A stretch of 64,000 nucleotides of DNA from an uncultured Collinsella sp. (GTDB taxonomy: Bacteria > Actinomycetota > Coriobacteriia > Coriobacteriales > Coriobacteriaceae): the NCBI GenBank assembly GCA_900542155.1, contig UQMD01000006.1:1-64000 (forward strand), given 5' to 3'. Positions 51,156 to 61,702 of the stretch are shown piece by piece (positions within the stretch are counted from its first letter, which is position 1; every line of letters starts with the position of its first letter). The position numbers and the translations under genes were made by a program. The notes beneath the pieces are model-generated. The model was not told the origin of the DNA and made no database searches. It worked only from the letters and a program-made list of their open reading frames with translations.

Positions 51156-52373
51156 TCAACGGTCATCGTCCTTCAGTAAGCGCCACAGCGTTGTTCGGCT
51201 TATGCCCAGCACCTCCGCCGCACGGGTTCGGTTGCCGTGGAGATGATCTACAACCAGATGCGCGATATCTCGCTCGGTATCGGCCAGCGGTCGCAGGATA
51301 TACAGGTCGCTTTCGAGTGTCGGGGCGCCAAAGGTTGCGGTCTTAATCACGTCCTCTTGGGCTAGCACTTCCTCCGCCACAGCGCGATCCACCGTGCCCG
51401 CCCCCACCAATATATACAGTCGTTCCGAGACCTCGCGGAGCTGCAGATAATTGCGCGGCCAGCGGTAAGCATCGAGCGCCTTCGTCGCCGCGGCAGACAG
51501 CGTGGGCGCTGCCGTCCCAAATGCACCAGCGAGATATTCCAAATAGCGCGCAATCTTTTGCGACGTGGCTCCCTGCTCGACGATTGCCGGCGCCACGCTC
51601 ACCGCACAGGCGAAGCGCTCGGTCACAAAGGCGGCTTGATCACTTTCGCTGCCGCCCGGCATGTCATTCGCCGTCAGCACCACATGGCAGCGCGTCGCCA
51701 ACGCGGTGTCGGCCATCGTGGAAACGAGCTCGCGGAGACGCTGGGGGCCAACCGTGTTCCAGCCCTCAATGCAAAGCGTCAGCCCCGTTTGGAACAACGG
51801 CGATTCGGCGCTTTTGAGCAGATGGCGCCAGCCGCGATCCGTTAGCTCATCGAGCGCAACGGCAACAAAGGGCTGATCGACAAAAGGACCGTCCAGATAG
51901 AGGCGCATGGCAATCTCGACCTGACCCGTTCCCAGCTCGCCCTCGAGCATAAGGGGCACACCGCGCGCGTAGCTCTCGGCGACCGGCGCAGCCACCGAGG
52001 CAGGCCCCTCAACGATGCCGTACGCGCTCGATTCGTAGCGGGCCTCAACTTCGTCGGCGTTGAGCCACTCGATGCCCGCGTGCGCCGCGGCGCCGCGCAC
52101 CTCGCGGACCACGACGACCCAAAGGCCCCCGCCCTCTTTGTCGACGGAGCGAACGGTCAGGCTCAGGCGCGTACCCGCACGCCCCATAACCAGACGCGCG
52201 CCGTCTCCTATACGGTCGAGGCGTTCGGCAACAAAAGCTGCCACATCCCGCTCAAGCGCCGCGTCATTCATGGTCGAAATCGCGACGTCCCCACGCGCAT
52301 CGATTGCCAATGCCGAGGCCCCGGCAGCAGCCAGGGCCTCGGTCAAGATGTTCAGCTTGGCATCGCTATCCAT
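51156..52373 (-). CDS. Fis-type regulator with degenerate sigma-54 activator AAA domain
   Basis: 405 aa. The central region aligns in style with the AAA+ domain of bacterial enhancer-binding proteins, but key motifs are broken. Walker A reads GELGTGQVE instead of GESGTGKE, Walker B reads LCIEGW instead of LFLDEI, and GAFTGA is absent. A WPRNYLQLREVSERLYIL helix equivalent to WPGNVREL persists. The C-terminal Fis helix-turn-helix is intact (HGNRTRAAEVLGISRTTLWR). It should bind DNA but not hydrolyse ATP or contact sigma-54. Start ATG 52371-52373. It lies downstream of yeiH on the same strand with a hairpin between. Confidence 0.8.
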   Translation of the reverse strand: MDSDAKLNILTEALAAAGASALAIDARGDVAISTMNDAALERDVAAFVAERLDRIGDGARLVMGRAGTRLSLTVRSVDKEGGGLWVVVVREVRGAAAHAGIEWLNADEVEARYESSAYGIVEGPASVAAPVAESYARGVPLMLEGELGTGQVEIAMRLYLDGPFVDQPFVAVALDELTDRGWRHLLKSAESPLFQTGLTLCIEGWNTVGPQRLRELVSTMADTALATRCHVVLTANDMPGGSESDQAAFVTERFACAVSVAPAIVEQGATSQKIARYLEYLAGAFGTAAPTLSAAATKALDAYRWPRNYLQLREVSERLYILVGAGTVDRAVAEEVLAQEDVIKTATFGAPTLESDLYILRPLADTERDIAHLVVDHLHGNRTRAAEVLGISRTTLWRLLKDDDR

Positions 52374-52499
52374 GATTTGCCCCTGTCCGCGGCGACGTGC
52401 AACCGCCGACGGTCGCACGACCGAGTGTTTCAAAATTGAACGATATTGCTCACCAAACACTATAGGACAGAGAGCGCCGTCCTGCGAGTATAGGTGTTG

Positions 52500-52523
52500 C
52501 CCCGCATCGCCATCCTGGCGGGG
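52500..52523 (-). terminator. Hairpin between yeiH and the regulator gene
   Basis: CCCCGC and GCGGGG around an 11-nt loop, without a clear T-run; the 266-nt gap has no other clear feature. Confidence 0.35.
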
Positions 52524-52639
52524 CGATAAGAGCTCTTCGGGACCTATCAACCTGCGGACAAGCCATACCCGCAAGAGCTCCTATCGCTCCACCGTGAGAA
52601 TGCGCTCACCGGCAACCAGCACGCAAATAAGCTACTTCT

Positions 52640-53674
52640 CTACCAGATTCCCAGCACGTGCTGCATTCCCAAACTCATGCACGCAATGCCAATCCAGCAG
52701 CAAAAGCCCAATGCGATGGGCTTGCCGCCCTTTTTGACCAGCTCGACGATATCGGTATTAAAACCAATAGCCGCCATGGCCATCACGATAAAGAACTTCG
52801 AAAGCTCCTTGATGGGCGCCGTAATGGACGCGGGAAGCTGAAGCACCGTGGTGATTACGCTCGCCAGCACAAAGAACAGCACAAACATGGGAAACGCGCG
52901 TTTAAGCGAGAACGTGCTTTTGGCGTCGCCGCCGGCCTTGCGCGCCAGATGCATCTGCCAGCATGCGAGAACCAACGTAATGGGAATAATGGCCAGCGTC
53001 CTGGTGAGCTTGACCACCGTGGCGCTCTCGAGCACATTGGCGCCGGGATGCATGCTGTCCCAAGCGCTCGCCGCAGCCGTTACGGACGAGGTGTCGTTGA
53101 TGGCGGTACCGGCAAACAGGCCAAAGCCCTCGTTGGTCAGGCCGAGCATGCCGCCGAGCGTCGGAAACACGAGCGCCGCGATAACGTTAAACAGGAAGAT
53201 GACCGAAATAGCCTGGGCAATCTCGCGATCGTCGGCATCGATGACGGGCGCGGTCGCGGCGATGGCAGAACCGCCGCAAATCGATGAACCCACACCCACA
53301 AGCGTCGCGATCTTGCCCGGCACGTTCATAACGCGGCAGAGTACGAAGGCGATGACAAGCGAGGTCGAAATCGTCGCCACGATAATCGGCAGCGACTGAG
53401 CGCCTTTGGACAGAATCTGCGAGAGGTTCATGCCAAAGCCAAGCAGGATTACCGCGTACTGCAAGACTTTTTTGGACGTATAGGTGACGCCGGCGGCGAG
53501 CTGTTCGCGACGATTCTTGGGAAAGACGAGCGCCAGGACCATGCCAAAGAGGATGGCGAATACCGGACCGCCGACCACCTCAATTTGTTTGCCGAGCAAC
53601 GCCGCGGGAATGGCGATGATCAGGCAGAACAAAACGCCTTTCCAGCGCTCGCGTACGATATTTGCCAGTTGCAT
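52640..53674 (-). CDS. YeiH/UPF0324-family putative anion exporter
   Basis: 344 aa with about ten transmembrane helices. Family signatures are FAILFGMVLALVFP, VILLGFGMNLSQIL, VGVGSSICGGSAIAATAPVI and FAGTAINDTSSVTAAA. UPF0324 proteins are proposed to export sulfate or sulfite-like anions; the substrate is not proven. GAAGGAATCCC precedes the ATG. The gene is preceded, divergently, by a GntR regulator and followed by the degenerate activator; either could control it. Confidence 0.9.
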   Translation of the reverse strand: MQLANIVRERWKGVLFCLIIAIPAALLGKQIEVVGGPVFAILFGMVLALVFPKNRREQLAAGVTYTSKKVLQYAVILLGFGMNLSQILSKGAQSLPIIVATISTSLVIAFVLCRVMNVPGKIATLVGVGSSICGGSAIAATAPVIDADDREIAQAISVIFLFNVIAALVFPTLGGMLGLTNEGFGLFAGTAINDTSSVTAAASAWDSMHPGANVLESATVVKLTRTLAIIPITLVLACWQMHLARKAGGDAKSTFSLKRAFPMFVLFFVLASVITTVLQLPASITAPIKELSKFFIVMAMAAIGFNTDIVELVKKGGKPIALGFCCWIGIACMSLGMQHVLGIW

Positions 53675-53837
53675 ATGGGATTCCTTCTTTCTATTTCACG
53701 TTTGCGACGGCTTATGATACGGCAACATTGAGCGCAGCCTTGCGCAAACACAGACTAAGATGCCGCAATAGTTCTTGGGCAACAGCCGAATTACCCACCG
53801 CGGAGAGCTGATTCGCGGCATAATTAACAACTGACAT

Positions 53838-54569
53838 ATGAGTTTGATAGAACAGTTGCGAGGCGCTATGGAAGAATCGATGCACGTCGGCGAGCAGGAA
53901 ACGAGCCTACAGGACCAGTCCTACCACACCATTCGACGCAAAATCGTCTACCTGGACTACAAGCCGGGCGAAAAGCTGGGCGTCAAGCAACTTTGCGACG
54001 ACCTGGATATGGGGCGCACGCCCGTGCGCGAGGCTTTGGTTCGCTTGGCGCAGGAAGGCCTGGTGCGCACCGTGCCCCAGAGCGGCACCTACGTCTCACC
54101 CATCAACCTCACCCTTGCCGAGAGTGCCTGCTACATCCGCGAACATCTGGAAAAGCAGGTGATTGTGGAGTGCTGTGCGCGAGCCACGTCGGCCGGCATC
54201 GAGCAGCTCGACCGCGCCATCGTGCTGCAGGAAAAAGCCATGGCCGAAGAGGATCGCATCGGCTTCTTTTTGAGCGACAACCTCATGCATCACATGATTT
54301 TTAGCATCGCATGTCGCAGCACCGTTTGGTCGTGGCTCGAAGAGACCAATGCCGACCTGGAGCGCTTCCGCTGGCTGCGCGCCGCCACGCAGAGGCTCGA
54401 CAATCAGGAGATTGTTAACGAGCACAAGAAAATCCGCCGCGCTATCGCCGGTCGCGACCCCATCGAGGCGAGCTTTTTGGTCAGCAAGCACCTGCATATG
54501 ATGTTCCGCAACCAGACCGAGGTCCTGGACCAATATCCCAAGTACTTCGAGACCAGCAAGCTCCGCTAA
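53838..54569 (+). CDS. GntR-family (FCD) transcriptional regulator
   Basis: 243 aa. The winged helix lies at about 30-95 (YLDYKPGEKLGVKQLCDDLD, MGRTPVREALVRLAQEGLV), followed by an all-helical FCD ligand domain (IREHLEKQVIVECCARA, the HHMIF and H-x-x-I metal-type histidines, and HKKIRRAIAGRDPIEA). Regulators of this class sense small organic acids. ATG 53838 has no good ribosome site; ATG 53868, behind GAGG, is a plausible alternative. Diverges from yeiH. Confidence 0.88.
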   Translation: MSLIEQLRGAMEESMHVGEQETSLQDQSYHTIRRKIVYLDYKPGEKLGVKQLCDDLDMGRTPVREALVRLAQEGLVRTVPQSGTYVSPINLTLAESACYIREHLEKQVIVECCARATSAGIEQLDRAIVLQEKAMAEEDRIGFFLSDNLMHHMIFSIACRSTVWSWLEETNADLERFRWLRAATQRLDNQEIVNEHKKIRRAIAGRDPIEASFLVSKHLHMMFRNQTEVLDQYPKYFETSKLR

Positions 54570-54613
54570 CCTGCCAAAAAGGGACAGGTTTATTTTGGCA
54601 GGTTTTATCTGGG
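54569..54613 (+). repeat. ACCTGCCAAAAAGGGACAGG repeat, copy 1
   Basis: A 45-bp element: ACCTGCCAAAA and TTTTGGCAGGT arms around a GGGACAGGTTTA centre, then TTATCTGGG. Other copies are at 56910-56955 (inverted), 61583-61627 and 62056-62100. Confidence 0.8.
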
Positions 54614-54623
54614 CAAATGCAAC

Positions 54624-54658
54624 AAGGCCCGACTCCGCCACAACGGAGCCGGGCCCTT
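54624..54658 (+). terminator. GntR gene terminator
   Basis: AAGGCCCGACTCCG and CGGAGCCGGGCCCTT stem followed by TCTTGTT. Confidence 0.75.
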
Positions 54659-54822
54659 CTTGTTAGCGCGTTTCGACAACGGAGCACCTGATGTCAGTCA
54701 CCAACAGCGAGCGAGCCGCATTTGCGCCAAGGTGACGTGAAATGAGAGGGCACTGACCTTCTGGTCGCGCCCTCGAAATTGAACGTCAGATTGGCGTGGA
54801 TGCGGCTCGCGCAGCGTCGAGC

Positions 54823-54851
54823 AGTTCCGGCGTTTGGTAAAACGCCGGAAC
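54823..54851 (-). terminator. glmS terminator
   Basis: GTTCCGGCGTTT and AAACGCCGGAAC with a 5-nt loop, immediately after the glmS stop on the minus strand. Confidence 0.75.
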
Positions 54852-54856
54852 AACAA

Positions 54857-56704
<1,848 letters not shown>

Positions 56705-56813
56705 AGGATAAATCCCTTCGTTCGCGTGACTGCAAGACGTCCACGCACAGGGGGCGCTGAGACGTATAACGTTCGAGTATTGTACTCACGCAAGCGCAAG
56801 CTGATATACCAGA

Positions 56814-56840
56814 AGTGGTATCTCAACTTAGATACCACCC
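56814..56840. promoter_or_regulatory. Palindrome upstream of glmS
   Basis: GTGGTATCT-CAACTT-AGATACCAC has perfect 9-bp arms, and a second overlapping palindrome (ATACCAGAAGTGGTAT) adjoins it, about 110-135 nt upstream of the glmS start. It may be an operator. Confidence 0.4.
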
Positions 56841-56856
56841 GATGCACACATGCCCA

Positions 56857-56896
56857 AACCACCACGATGGGGACAGGCACCTTTGTGGTGGTTTGG
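56857..56896. repeat. ACCACCAC/GTGGTGGT palindrome
   Basis: AAACCACCAC and GTGGTGGTTT flank a GATGGGGACAGGCACCTTT centre. It resembles the element downstream of kup at 15017-15068. Confidence 0.6.
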
Positions 56897-56909
56897 GCTC
56901 CAGCGTTTG

Positions 56910-56955
56910 CCCAGATAAAACCTACCAAAATAAACCTGTCCCTAATTGGCAGGTT
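56910..56955 (-). repeat. ACCTGCCAAAAAGGGACAGG repeat, inverted copy
   Basis: Reverse-orientation copy of the 54569 element (CCCAGATAAAACCTACC...GGCAGGT), with some substitutions, lying in the divergent glmS/LacI promoter gap. Confidence 0.75.
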
Positions 56956-57021
56956 TTGACACCCTAGGGGCGGGCGATGCTACAATCTGGCTTGTACTTG
57001 AAACGCATCAAAGGGGCCGCT

Positions 57022-58155
57022 ATGGCAAAGGTAAAAATCAGCGATGTCGCGCGCGAGGCGGGAGTCTCGCTGGGCACGGTTTCCAACGCGCTCAACCATC
57101 CCGAAAAGCTGCGCCCCGAGACCCTCAAACTTATCAACGAAACCATCAATCGACTGGGCTACCTGCCCAACCAAAGCGCCCGTCAGCTCGCAGGCGGCGC
57201 CACCAAGTCCTTTGGCCTAGTCCTCCCCCGCCTCGACCACGGCTTCTCGCTCCAAATTGCCAGCGGCGCCCACAACGAGGCCCGCAAGCACGGCTACGAT
57301 TTACTCATCGCCAATGCCGATAACGACGATATTCTCGAGGATCATTACCTGCGCTATTTTATGGGCACGCAGATGTCCGGCGTCATGGTTCAGCCCATGG
57401 CGTCTCCCGACTGGCACCCCGCCATGACCAAGATGCCCGTGCCGATCGTCCATCTGGACATCCACTGTTCCGAACCCGGTTACTACGTGGCCGCCGACAA
57501 CGAGGCGCAGGGGCGCATTATCGCCGAGCTCGCCGTTGCCCGTGGCGCACGCCATATCACCGTTGTGGGTCGAGCAGCATTCATGCAGCTCACTCTGCGC
57601 GTACTTGGCATCCACAAGGCCCTTGCCCTGCACCCCGATATCAAGATCGAAGTCATCGACGCCGGCGAATGGAATACCGCTGCCGACGGCTACAGCATCG
57701 GCGCCCAGATTGCCGAGCGCTCCGGCGACGAGCGCCCCGATTTTGTCATCGGCCTGACCGACGTACTGGCGTCGGGCGTTATCTCGGCGCTGATAGACAA
57801 AGGCATCTCCGTCCCCGAGCAGGTCCGCGTGGCCGGCTGCGACGGCAACCCGCTCGCCTGGAGCGGGTCGGTCCCACTCACCACGGTGGCACCCCCAGGC
57901 TACGAGATTGGCCGCAAGGGCATTCAATTGCTCATGGAGCAAATCGAAAACAAAGCCCCGGCGAAGACAAAGCATGTCCGCATCGGCTCTGCCGCGCGCA
58001 CCGTCACCGCGGTCACGGCCATCGAGGACATCAACCGTCAGGAAATCGTGCGCCCCTTCTTGCTCGAACGTGTGAGCACCCAAAAGGCCGAGCAGCACCC
58101 GACGGGCCCATCCGCGGCCCCAATAACCGACATCAACCTGGGCGCCTACCTGTAA
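57022..58155 (+). CDS. LacI-family transcriptional regulator
   Basis: 377 aa. The N-terminal LacI helix-turn-helix and hinge are textbook (VKISDVAREAGVSLGTVSNA, LPNQSARQLAGGATKSFGLV). The periplasmic-binding-like sensor domain follows (GVMVQPMASPDWHPAM, GLTDVLASGVISALIDKGI, VPEQVRVAGCDGNPLAW). It likely senses a sugar. No catabolic operon is adjacent, so its target is elsewhere. Start ATG 57022 is preceded by AAAGGGG. The C-terminal ~40 residues beyond the sensor domain are unique. Confidence 0.93.
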   Translation: MAKVKISDVAREAGVSLGTVSNALNHPEKLRPETLKLINETINRLGYLPNQSARQLAGGATKSFGLVLPRLDHGFSLQIASGAHNEARKHGYDLLIANADNDDILEDHYLRYFMGTQMSGVMVQPMASPDWHPAMTKMPVPIVHLDIHCSEPGYYVAADNEAQGRIIAELAVARGARHITVVGRAAFMQLTLRVLGIHKALALHPDIKIEVIDAGEWNTAADGYSIGAQIAERSGDERPDFVIGLTDVLASGVISALIDKGISVPEQVRVAGCDGNPLAWSGSVPLTTVAPPGYEIGRKGIQLLMEQIENKAPAKTKHVRIGSAARTVTAVTAIEDINRQEIVRPFLLERVSTQKAEQHPTGPSAAPITDINLGAYL

Positions 58156-58158
58156 CAA

Positions 58159-58196
58159 AAAACGCCGCAACGGGAACAGTCCCGCTGCGGCGTTTT
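58159..58196 (+). terminator. LacI gene terminator
   Basis: AAAACGCCGCAACGGGA and TCCCGCTGCGGCGTTTT form a near-perfect stem right after the stop. Confidence 0.85.
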
Positions 58197-58368
58197 GCTG
58201 GCCCCATGTTCCCTCCCCGTTTAGCCGGACCTGCGGCTACGGATATTTATGGAATGTAATCCATTTTTCATTAACTTTTTTGTTAAAATAGATTCAATTC
58301 CATATTTTTAGATATTTCCTATAAGTATTGATTTTGCTCCAGTTTTTTCTCGCCAAGAAAGGGGTTTC

Positions 58369-59574
58369 ATGAATCTGATTGATCGCAAACAGTACCTCGA
58401 CTGGCTCATTTCGTGGAAAGACTCGCACGTCATCAAGGTCGTTTCGGGCGTGCGAAGGTCCGGCAAATCAAAGCTATTCGAAATCTACCGTAGCTACCTG
58501 CGCGATCATGGAATCACAGGCGACCAGGTTATATCCCTCAACTTTGAAGACCTGGAGTTCGAGTCGCTTACGTCGTATAGAACACTCTACGACTACATTT
58601 CCGCCAGACTCGTCCCCGATAAGATGAACTACGTTTTTCTGGACGAGATACAGCACGTCGAGCATTTCGAAAAAGCCGTCGACAGTCTTTTTATCAAGGA
58701 CAATGTCGACCTCTACATAACCGGTTCCAACGCTTATCTGCTCTCGAGCGAGCTGGCAACTTTGCTCTCCGGCCGCTACGTAGAGCTCAAGATACTGCCC
58801 CTATCCTTTAAAGAGTTTTGCTCGGCAAAAACCAATGACGGAAAGGCTCCCGCGCAGTTGTTTGACGAGTACATCACCCGGGGCTCTTTTCCCTTTATCG
58901 CCGAGACGGGTATTCAGGGACCCCAGGCGCGCGATTATCTTATGAGCCTCTACGATACCATCGTCATACGCGACGTTATCGAACGCCTGAAGGTCTCGGA
59001 CGTCCCGACCCTGCGCGATATCACCAAGTTCCTACTCCATAGCATTGGAAACCGGATCTCGATTAAAAAAATCTCCGACACGCTCTCGTCCAACGGCAAC
59101 AAAACCGACCAGAAAACCGTAGCCAAGTACCTCAAAGGCTTAACAGACAGCCTTGTGTTGTACTTTGCTCCGCGCTATAACGTGCGCGGTCGGCAGCTTC
59201 TTTCAACAAACGGCAAATACTACGCCGTTGACCTTGGACTTAGAGGCGCTCTCGTCAAAACCCAAAGCAGCGATATCGGTCATATCCTCGAAAATGTTGT
59301 TTATCTCGAGCTCCTACGCCGTGGATACGACGTCTACGTGGGCGATATCGACGGCGGGGAAATCGATTTTGTTGCCCTAAAGTCAGACGAGACAGCCTAT
59401 TTTCAGGTTTCAGCCACAACGCTCGACGAAACTACCCTCAATCGAGAGTTGGCCCCCTTTAAGAAAGTCCGAGACAACTACCCCAAGACGCTTCTTACGC
59501 TCGACACGCTGTTTGCGGACGCGAACTACGAAGGAGTCCGCAAGCGCAACGTGATCGACTGGCTCCTGGAATAA
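58369..59574 (+). CDS. AAA+ ATPase with DUF4143 domain (AAA_14 type)
   Basis: 401 aa. Walker A is SGVRRSGKSKLF, Walker B is YVFLDEIQHVEHF and sensor 1 is LYITGSNAYLL, followed by LSGRYVELKILPLSFKEF, a signature of this family. The C-terminal DUF4143 region includes YAVDLGLRGAL and GGEIDFVALKSDETAYFQVS, a PD-(D/E)XK-like core in which the final lysine is not conserved. Function is not established. The gene and its AT-rich upstream region (TTAAAATAG near 58284) differ in composition from neighbours, hinting at acquisition. Second family member after 22163-23428. Confidence 0.9.
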   Translation: MNLIDRKQYLDWLISWKDSHVIKVVSGVRRSGKSKLFEIYRSYLRDHGITGDQVISLNFEDLEFESLTSYRTLYDYISARLVPDKMNYVFLDEIQHVEHFEKAVDSLFIKDNVDLYITGSNAYLLSSELATLLSGRYVELKILPLSFKEFCSAKTNDGKAPAQLFDEYITRGSFPFIAETGIQGPQARDYLMSLYDTIVIRDVIERLKVSDVPTLRDITKFLLHSIGNRISIKKISDTLSSNGNKTDQKTVAKYLKGLTDSLVLYFAPRYNVRGRQLLSTNGKYYAVDLGLRGALVKTQSSDIGHILENVVYLELLRRGYDVYVGDIDGGEIDFVALKSDETAYFQVSATTLDETTLNRELAPFKKVRDNYPKTLLTLDTLFADANYEGVRKRNVIDWLLE

Positions 59575-59642
59575 CTTGTAGCGTCATAACCCTCCGCCAG
59601 CTCCTTACCAAGGCCGCAGCCCCAGTCGCTTAAAGCACAATG

Positions 59643-59687
59643 CCCCTCTTATCGGCCAAAACAGCAATCTTGGCGTGATAAGAGGGG
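59643..59687. terminator. Convergent hairpin ATPase / HAD
   Basis: CCCCTCTTATC and GATAAGAGGGG flank a 23-nt loop that also pairs weakly (GGCCAA...TTGGCG). Confidence 0.6.
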
Positions 59688-59775
59688 CTGACTGCGTCAG
59701 CGCCTCCACGCAGGCGCCGTTACCGTCACCGTCCTGCGGGATCGGGCGCGGGGCATGGCGACTCGCGTGCAAACG

Positions 59776-60426
59776 CTAGCGCACGGTCTTGACCGCCGCC
59801 GTCAGATCGAACAGCGTATCGAGCACGGCCTCGCAGCCATCCACCACGTCCTGCGGCAGCGGCACGATATCGGGAACGGCAAACACGTGGCAACCGGCCG
59901 TGATGCCCGAGACGCAACCGTTGCGCGAATCCTCGACCACGGCGCACTCCTCGGGGGCAAAGCCCGTGCGCTCGCAGGCGAGCAGGTACATCTCGGGGTC
60001 GGGCTTGCCGTGCACGACGTCCTCGCCGCAGGTCACCGTTTCAAACTTGTCAAAGAGACCGACCATTTTGAGGTTGCGCTCGGCCGTGACGTGACGCGAC
60101 GACGTCGCAAGACCCACGTGATAGCCCGCAGCCAGCAGCCCGTCGAGGCACTCGGCGGCACCGTCCTTAAGCTCCAGATCGGTCTTGACCATCTCGTCGC
60201 GAATCTCCTTGTGACGACGATAGATCGCCTCGGTGGTCTCATGGCTGCCGTAATGCTTATCAAGGATGTCCATAACATCGGGCAGCGTGCGGCCGATAAA
60301 CTGATGGATCAGCGCATCATCAATCGCGAATCCCAGCTCGGCCGCGCCCGCCTTCCACGCCTTGATACCCAAACGCTCGGTATCGACCAGCGTTCCGTCC
60401 ATGTCGAAAATAACGGCCTTGATCAT
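59776..60426 (-). CDS. HAD-superfamily beta-phosphoglucomutase-like hydrolase
   Basis: 216 aa. Motif I is VIFDMDGTLVDTE, motif II is VGLATSSRH, motif III is HGKPDPEMYLLA and motif IV is CAVVEDSRNGCVSGITAG. The helical cap after motif I fits the beta-phosphoglucomutase/sugar-phosphatase subgroup. It is either a phosphomutase or a phosphatase; the substrate cannot be told. Start ATG 60424-60426 follows GGGGGA. Divergent from larE. Confidence 0.92.
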   Translation of the reverse strand: MIKAVIFDMDGTLVDTERLGIKAWKAGAAELGFAIDDALIHQFIGRTLPDVMDILDKHYGSHETTEAIYRRHKEIRDEMVKTDLELKDGAAECLDGLLAAGYHVGLATSSRHVTAERNLKMVGLFDKFETVTCGEDVVHGKPDPEMYLLACERTGFAPEECAVVEDSRNGCVSGITAGCHVFAVPDIVPLPQDVVDGCEAVLDTLFDLTAAVKTVR

Positions 60427-60599
60427 ATCGGTCCCCCATCGCTTCGCGCTGCTGTACTCCCGCAACTTTACCGCACCTGTAAACTTGTATATAACGTATA
60501 TAGCATATTGCACTTTCGTTACATAGATAGAAGTCTTATGACAAGCGGCTCGGTAGGATTATAGTTTTCGACCGAGTACTCAACGGCAAGGATCGATTC

Positions 60600-61478
60600 A
60601 TGCTTTCAGACACCACCGCACCTGCAGAGGGGCTTCAGGACAAACTCACAGCGCTCGAGCAGCTGCTTTTGGCATACGGACGCGTCGCCATCGGCTTTTC
60701 CGGTGGCGTCGACAGCAGCTTTTTGGCCGCGGTCTGCGCCCGCATCATGCCCGCCAGCACGCTTCTCGTTCACCTCACCACGCCGCTCATCGGCACGCCC
60801 GAGCAGGCTTCGTTTGAGCGGGCGGTTGACGGGCAGGCCGATGAGGGGCCGCATTTCAAGCTCCCCGTGCTCAACCTCTCGGTCGATCAGCTGCAGCTCC
60901 CCCAGGTAGCCTGCAACGACGCCGACCGCTGCTACCACTGCAAGCGCGCCGGCTTTACCGCCATCGTCAACCACGCCAGGTCGCTCGGCTTTCCCACCGT
61001 CATCGATGGCAGCAATGCAGGCGATCGCGGTGACTACCGCCCCGGCATGCGTGCGGCAGAAGAGCTCGGCGTACGCTCCCCTCTTATGGAGGTCGGCTTT
61101 ACCAAGGACGAAGAGCGCGAGTTGCTGCGTGCATGGGGCTACCCCGTTTGGAACCTGCCGGCGGGAGCCTGTCTTGCCACGCGCGTCCCCACGGGCGAGA
61201 AGCTTACGCGCGAGAAGGTCGATGTAATCCGCGCCTGCGAGGATTACCTGCACGATCTTGACCTGGCACAGGTACGCGCGCGCCTGATCGGCGGCTGCAT
61301 GCATATCGAGGCCGCGCCGGCAGACGTCGCCAAGATCGCCGCCCTCGGCAGTACCGCGGTCAACGACGAGGGCAAGGCCCCGCTTCCCGCCGCCATCGAG
61401 TCCGCGCTACACGAGCTGGGCTGCGGTCACATCTCCCCCGAGGTCACTCCTTACATCCACGGCAACATGAACCTGTAG
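60600..61478 (+). CDS. larE: LarE-type ATP-dependent sacrificial sulfur transferase
   Basis: 292 aa PP-loop enzyme. The PP-loop is FSGGVDSSFLAAV; DRCYHCKRAGF and PAGACLATRVPTGEKLT are family signatures, the latter carrying the cysteine that in lactobacillar LarE donates its sulfur to the nickel-pincer cofactor precursor. It acts with LarB and LarC to make the cofactor of lactate racemase-type enzymes. None of larA, larB or larC is in this window, so the partners lie elsewhere or the protein serves another sulfur transfer. AAGGAT precedes the ATG. Confidence 0.92.
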   Translation: MLSDTTAPAEGLQDKLTALEQLLLAYGRVAIGFSGGVDSSFLAAVCARIMPASTLLVHLTTPLIGTPEQASFERAVDGQADEGPHFKLPVLNLSVDQLQLPQVACNDADRCYHCKRAGFTAIVNHARSLGFPTVIDGSNAGDRGDYRPGMRAAEELGVRSPLMEVGFTKDEERELLRAWGYPVWNLPAGACLATRVPTGEKLTREKVDVIRACEDYLHDLDLAQVRARLIGGCMHIEAAPADVAKIAALGSTAVNDEGKAPLPAAIESALHELGCGHISPEVTPYIHGNMNL

Positions 61479-61489
61479 CGCATCCCGAT

Positions 61490-61558
61490 AAGTTGCGGTG
61501 GAATAGTTCCTGTCTTACGGCTTATCGGACCCAAACAGGAACTATTCCACCGCAACTT
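61490..61558. repeat. Palindromic repeat AAGTTGCGGTGGAATAGTTC, copy 2
   Basis: The arms 61490-61512 and 61536-61558 are perfect 23-nt complements. It is the same family as 12558-12619; a half-copy begins at about 62031. It follows the larE stop directly. Confidence 0.85.
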
Positions 61559-61582
61559 CGTTTGATGGGCATTGACCCGCAG

Positions 61583-61627
61583 ACCTGCCAAAAAGGGACA
61601 GGTTTATTTTGGCAGGTTTTATCTGGG
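61583..61627 (+). repeat. ACCTGCCAAAAAGGGACAGG repeat, copy 3
   Basis: Almost identical to 54569-54613, ending TTATCTGGGG. Confidence 0.85.
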
Positions 61628-61702
61628 GAAATGTCGCAAGACAACTGCCTCTCTAGCACCCCTCTAACTTCGAGAGGCACTTGAGAGGCGTCTCGGCCGC
61701 AC

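Noticed and set aside
56705..56850. glmS ribozyme
   Set aside because: The likely leader is only about 65 nt and no ribozyme core is recognisable.
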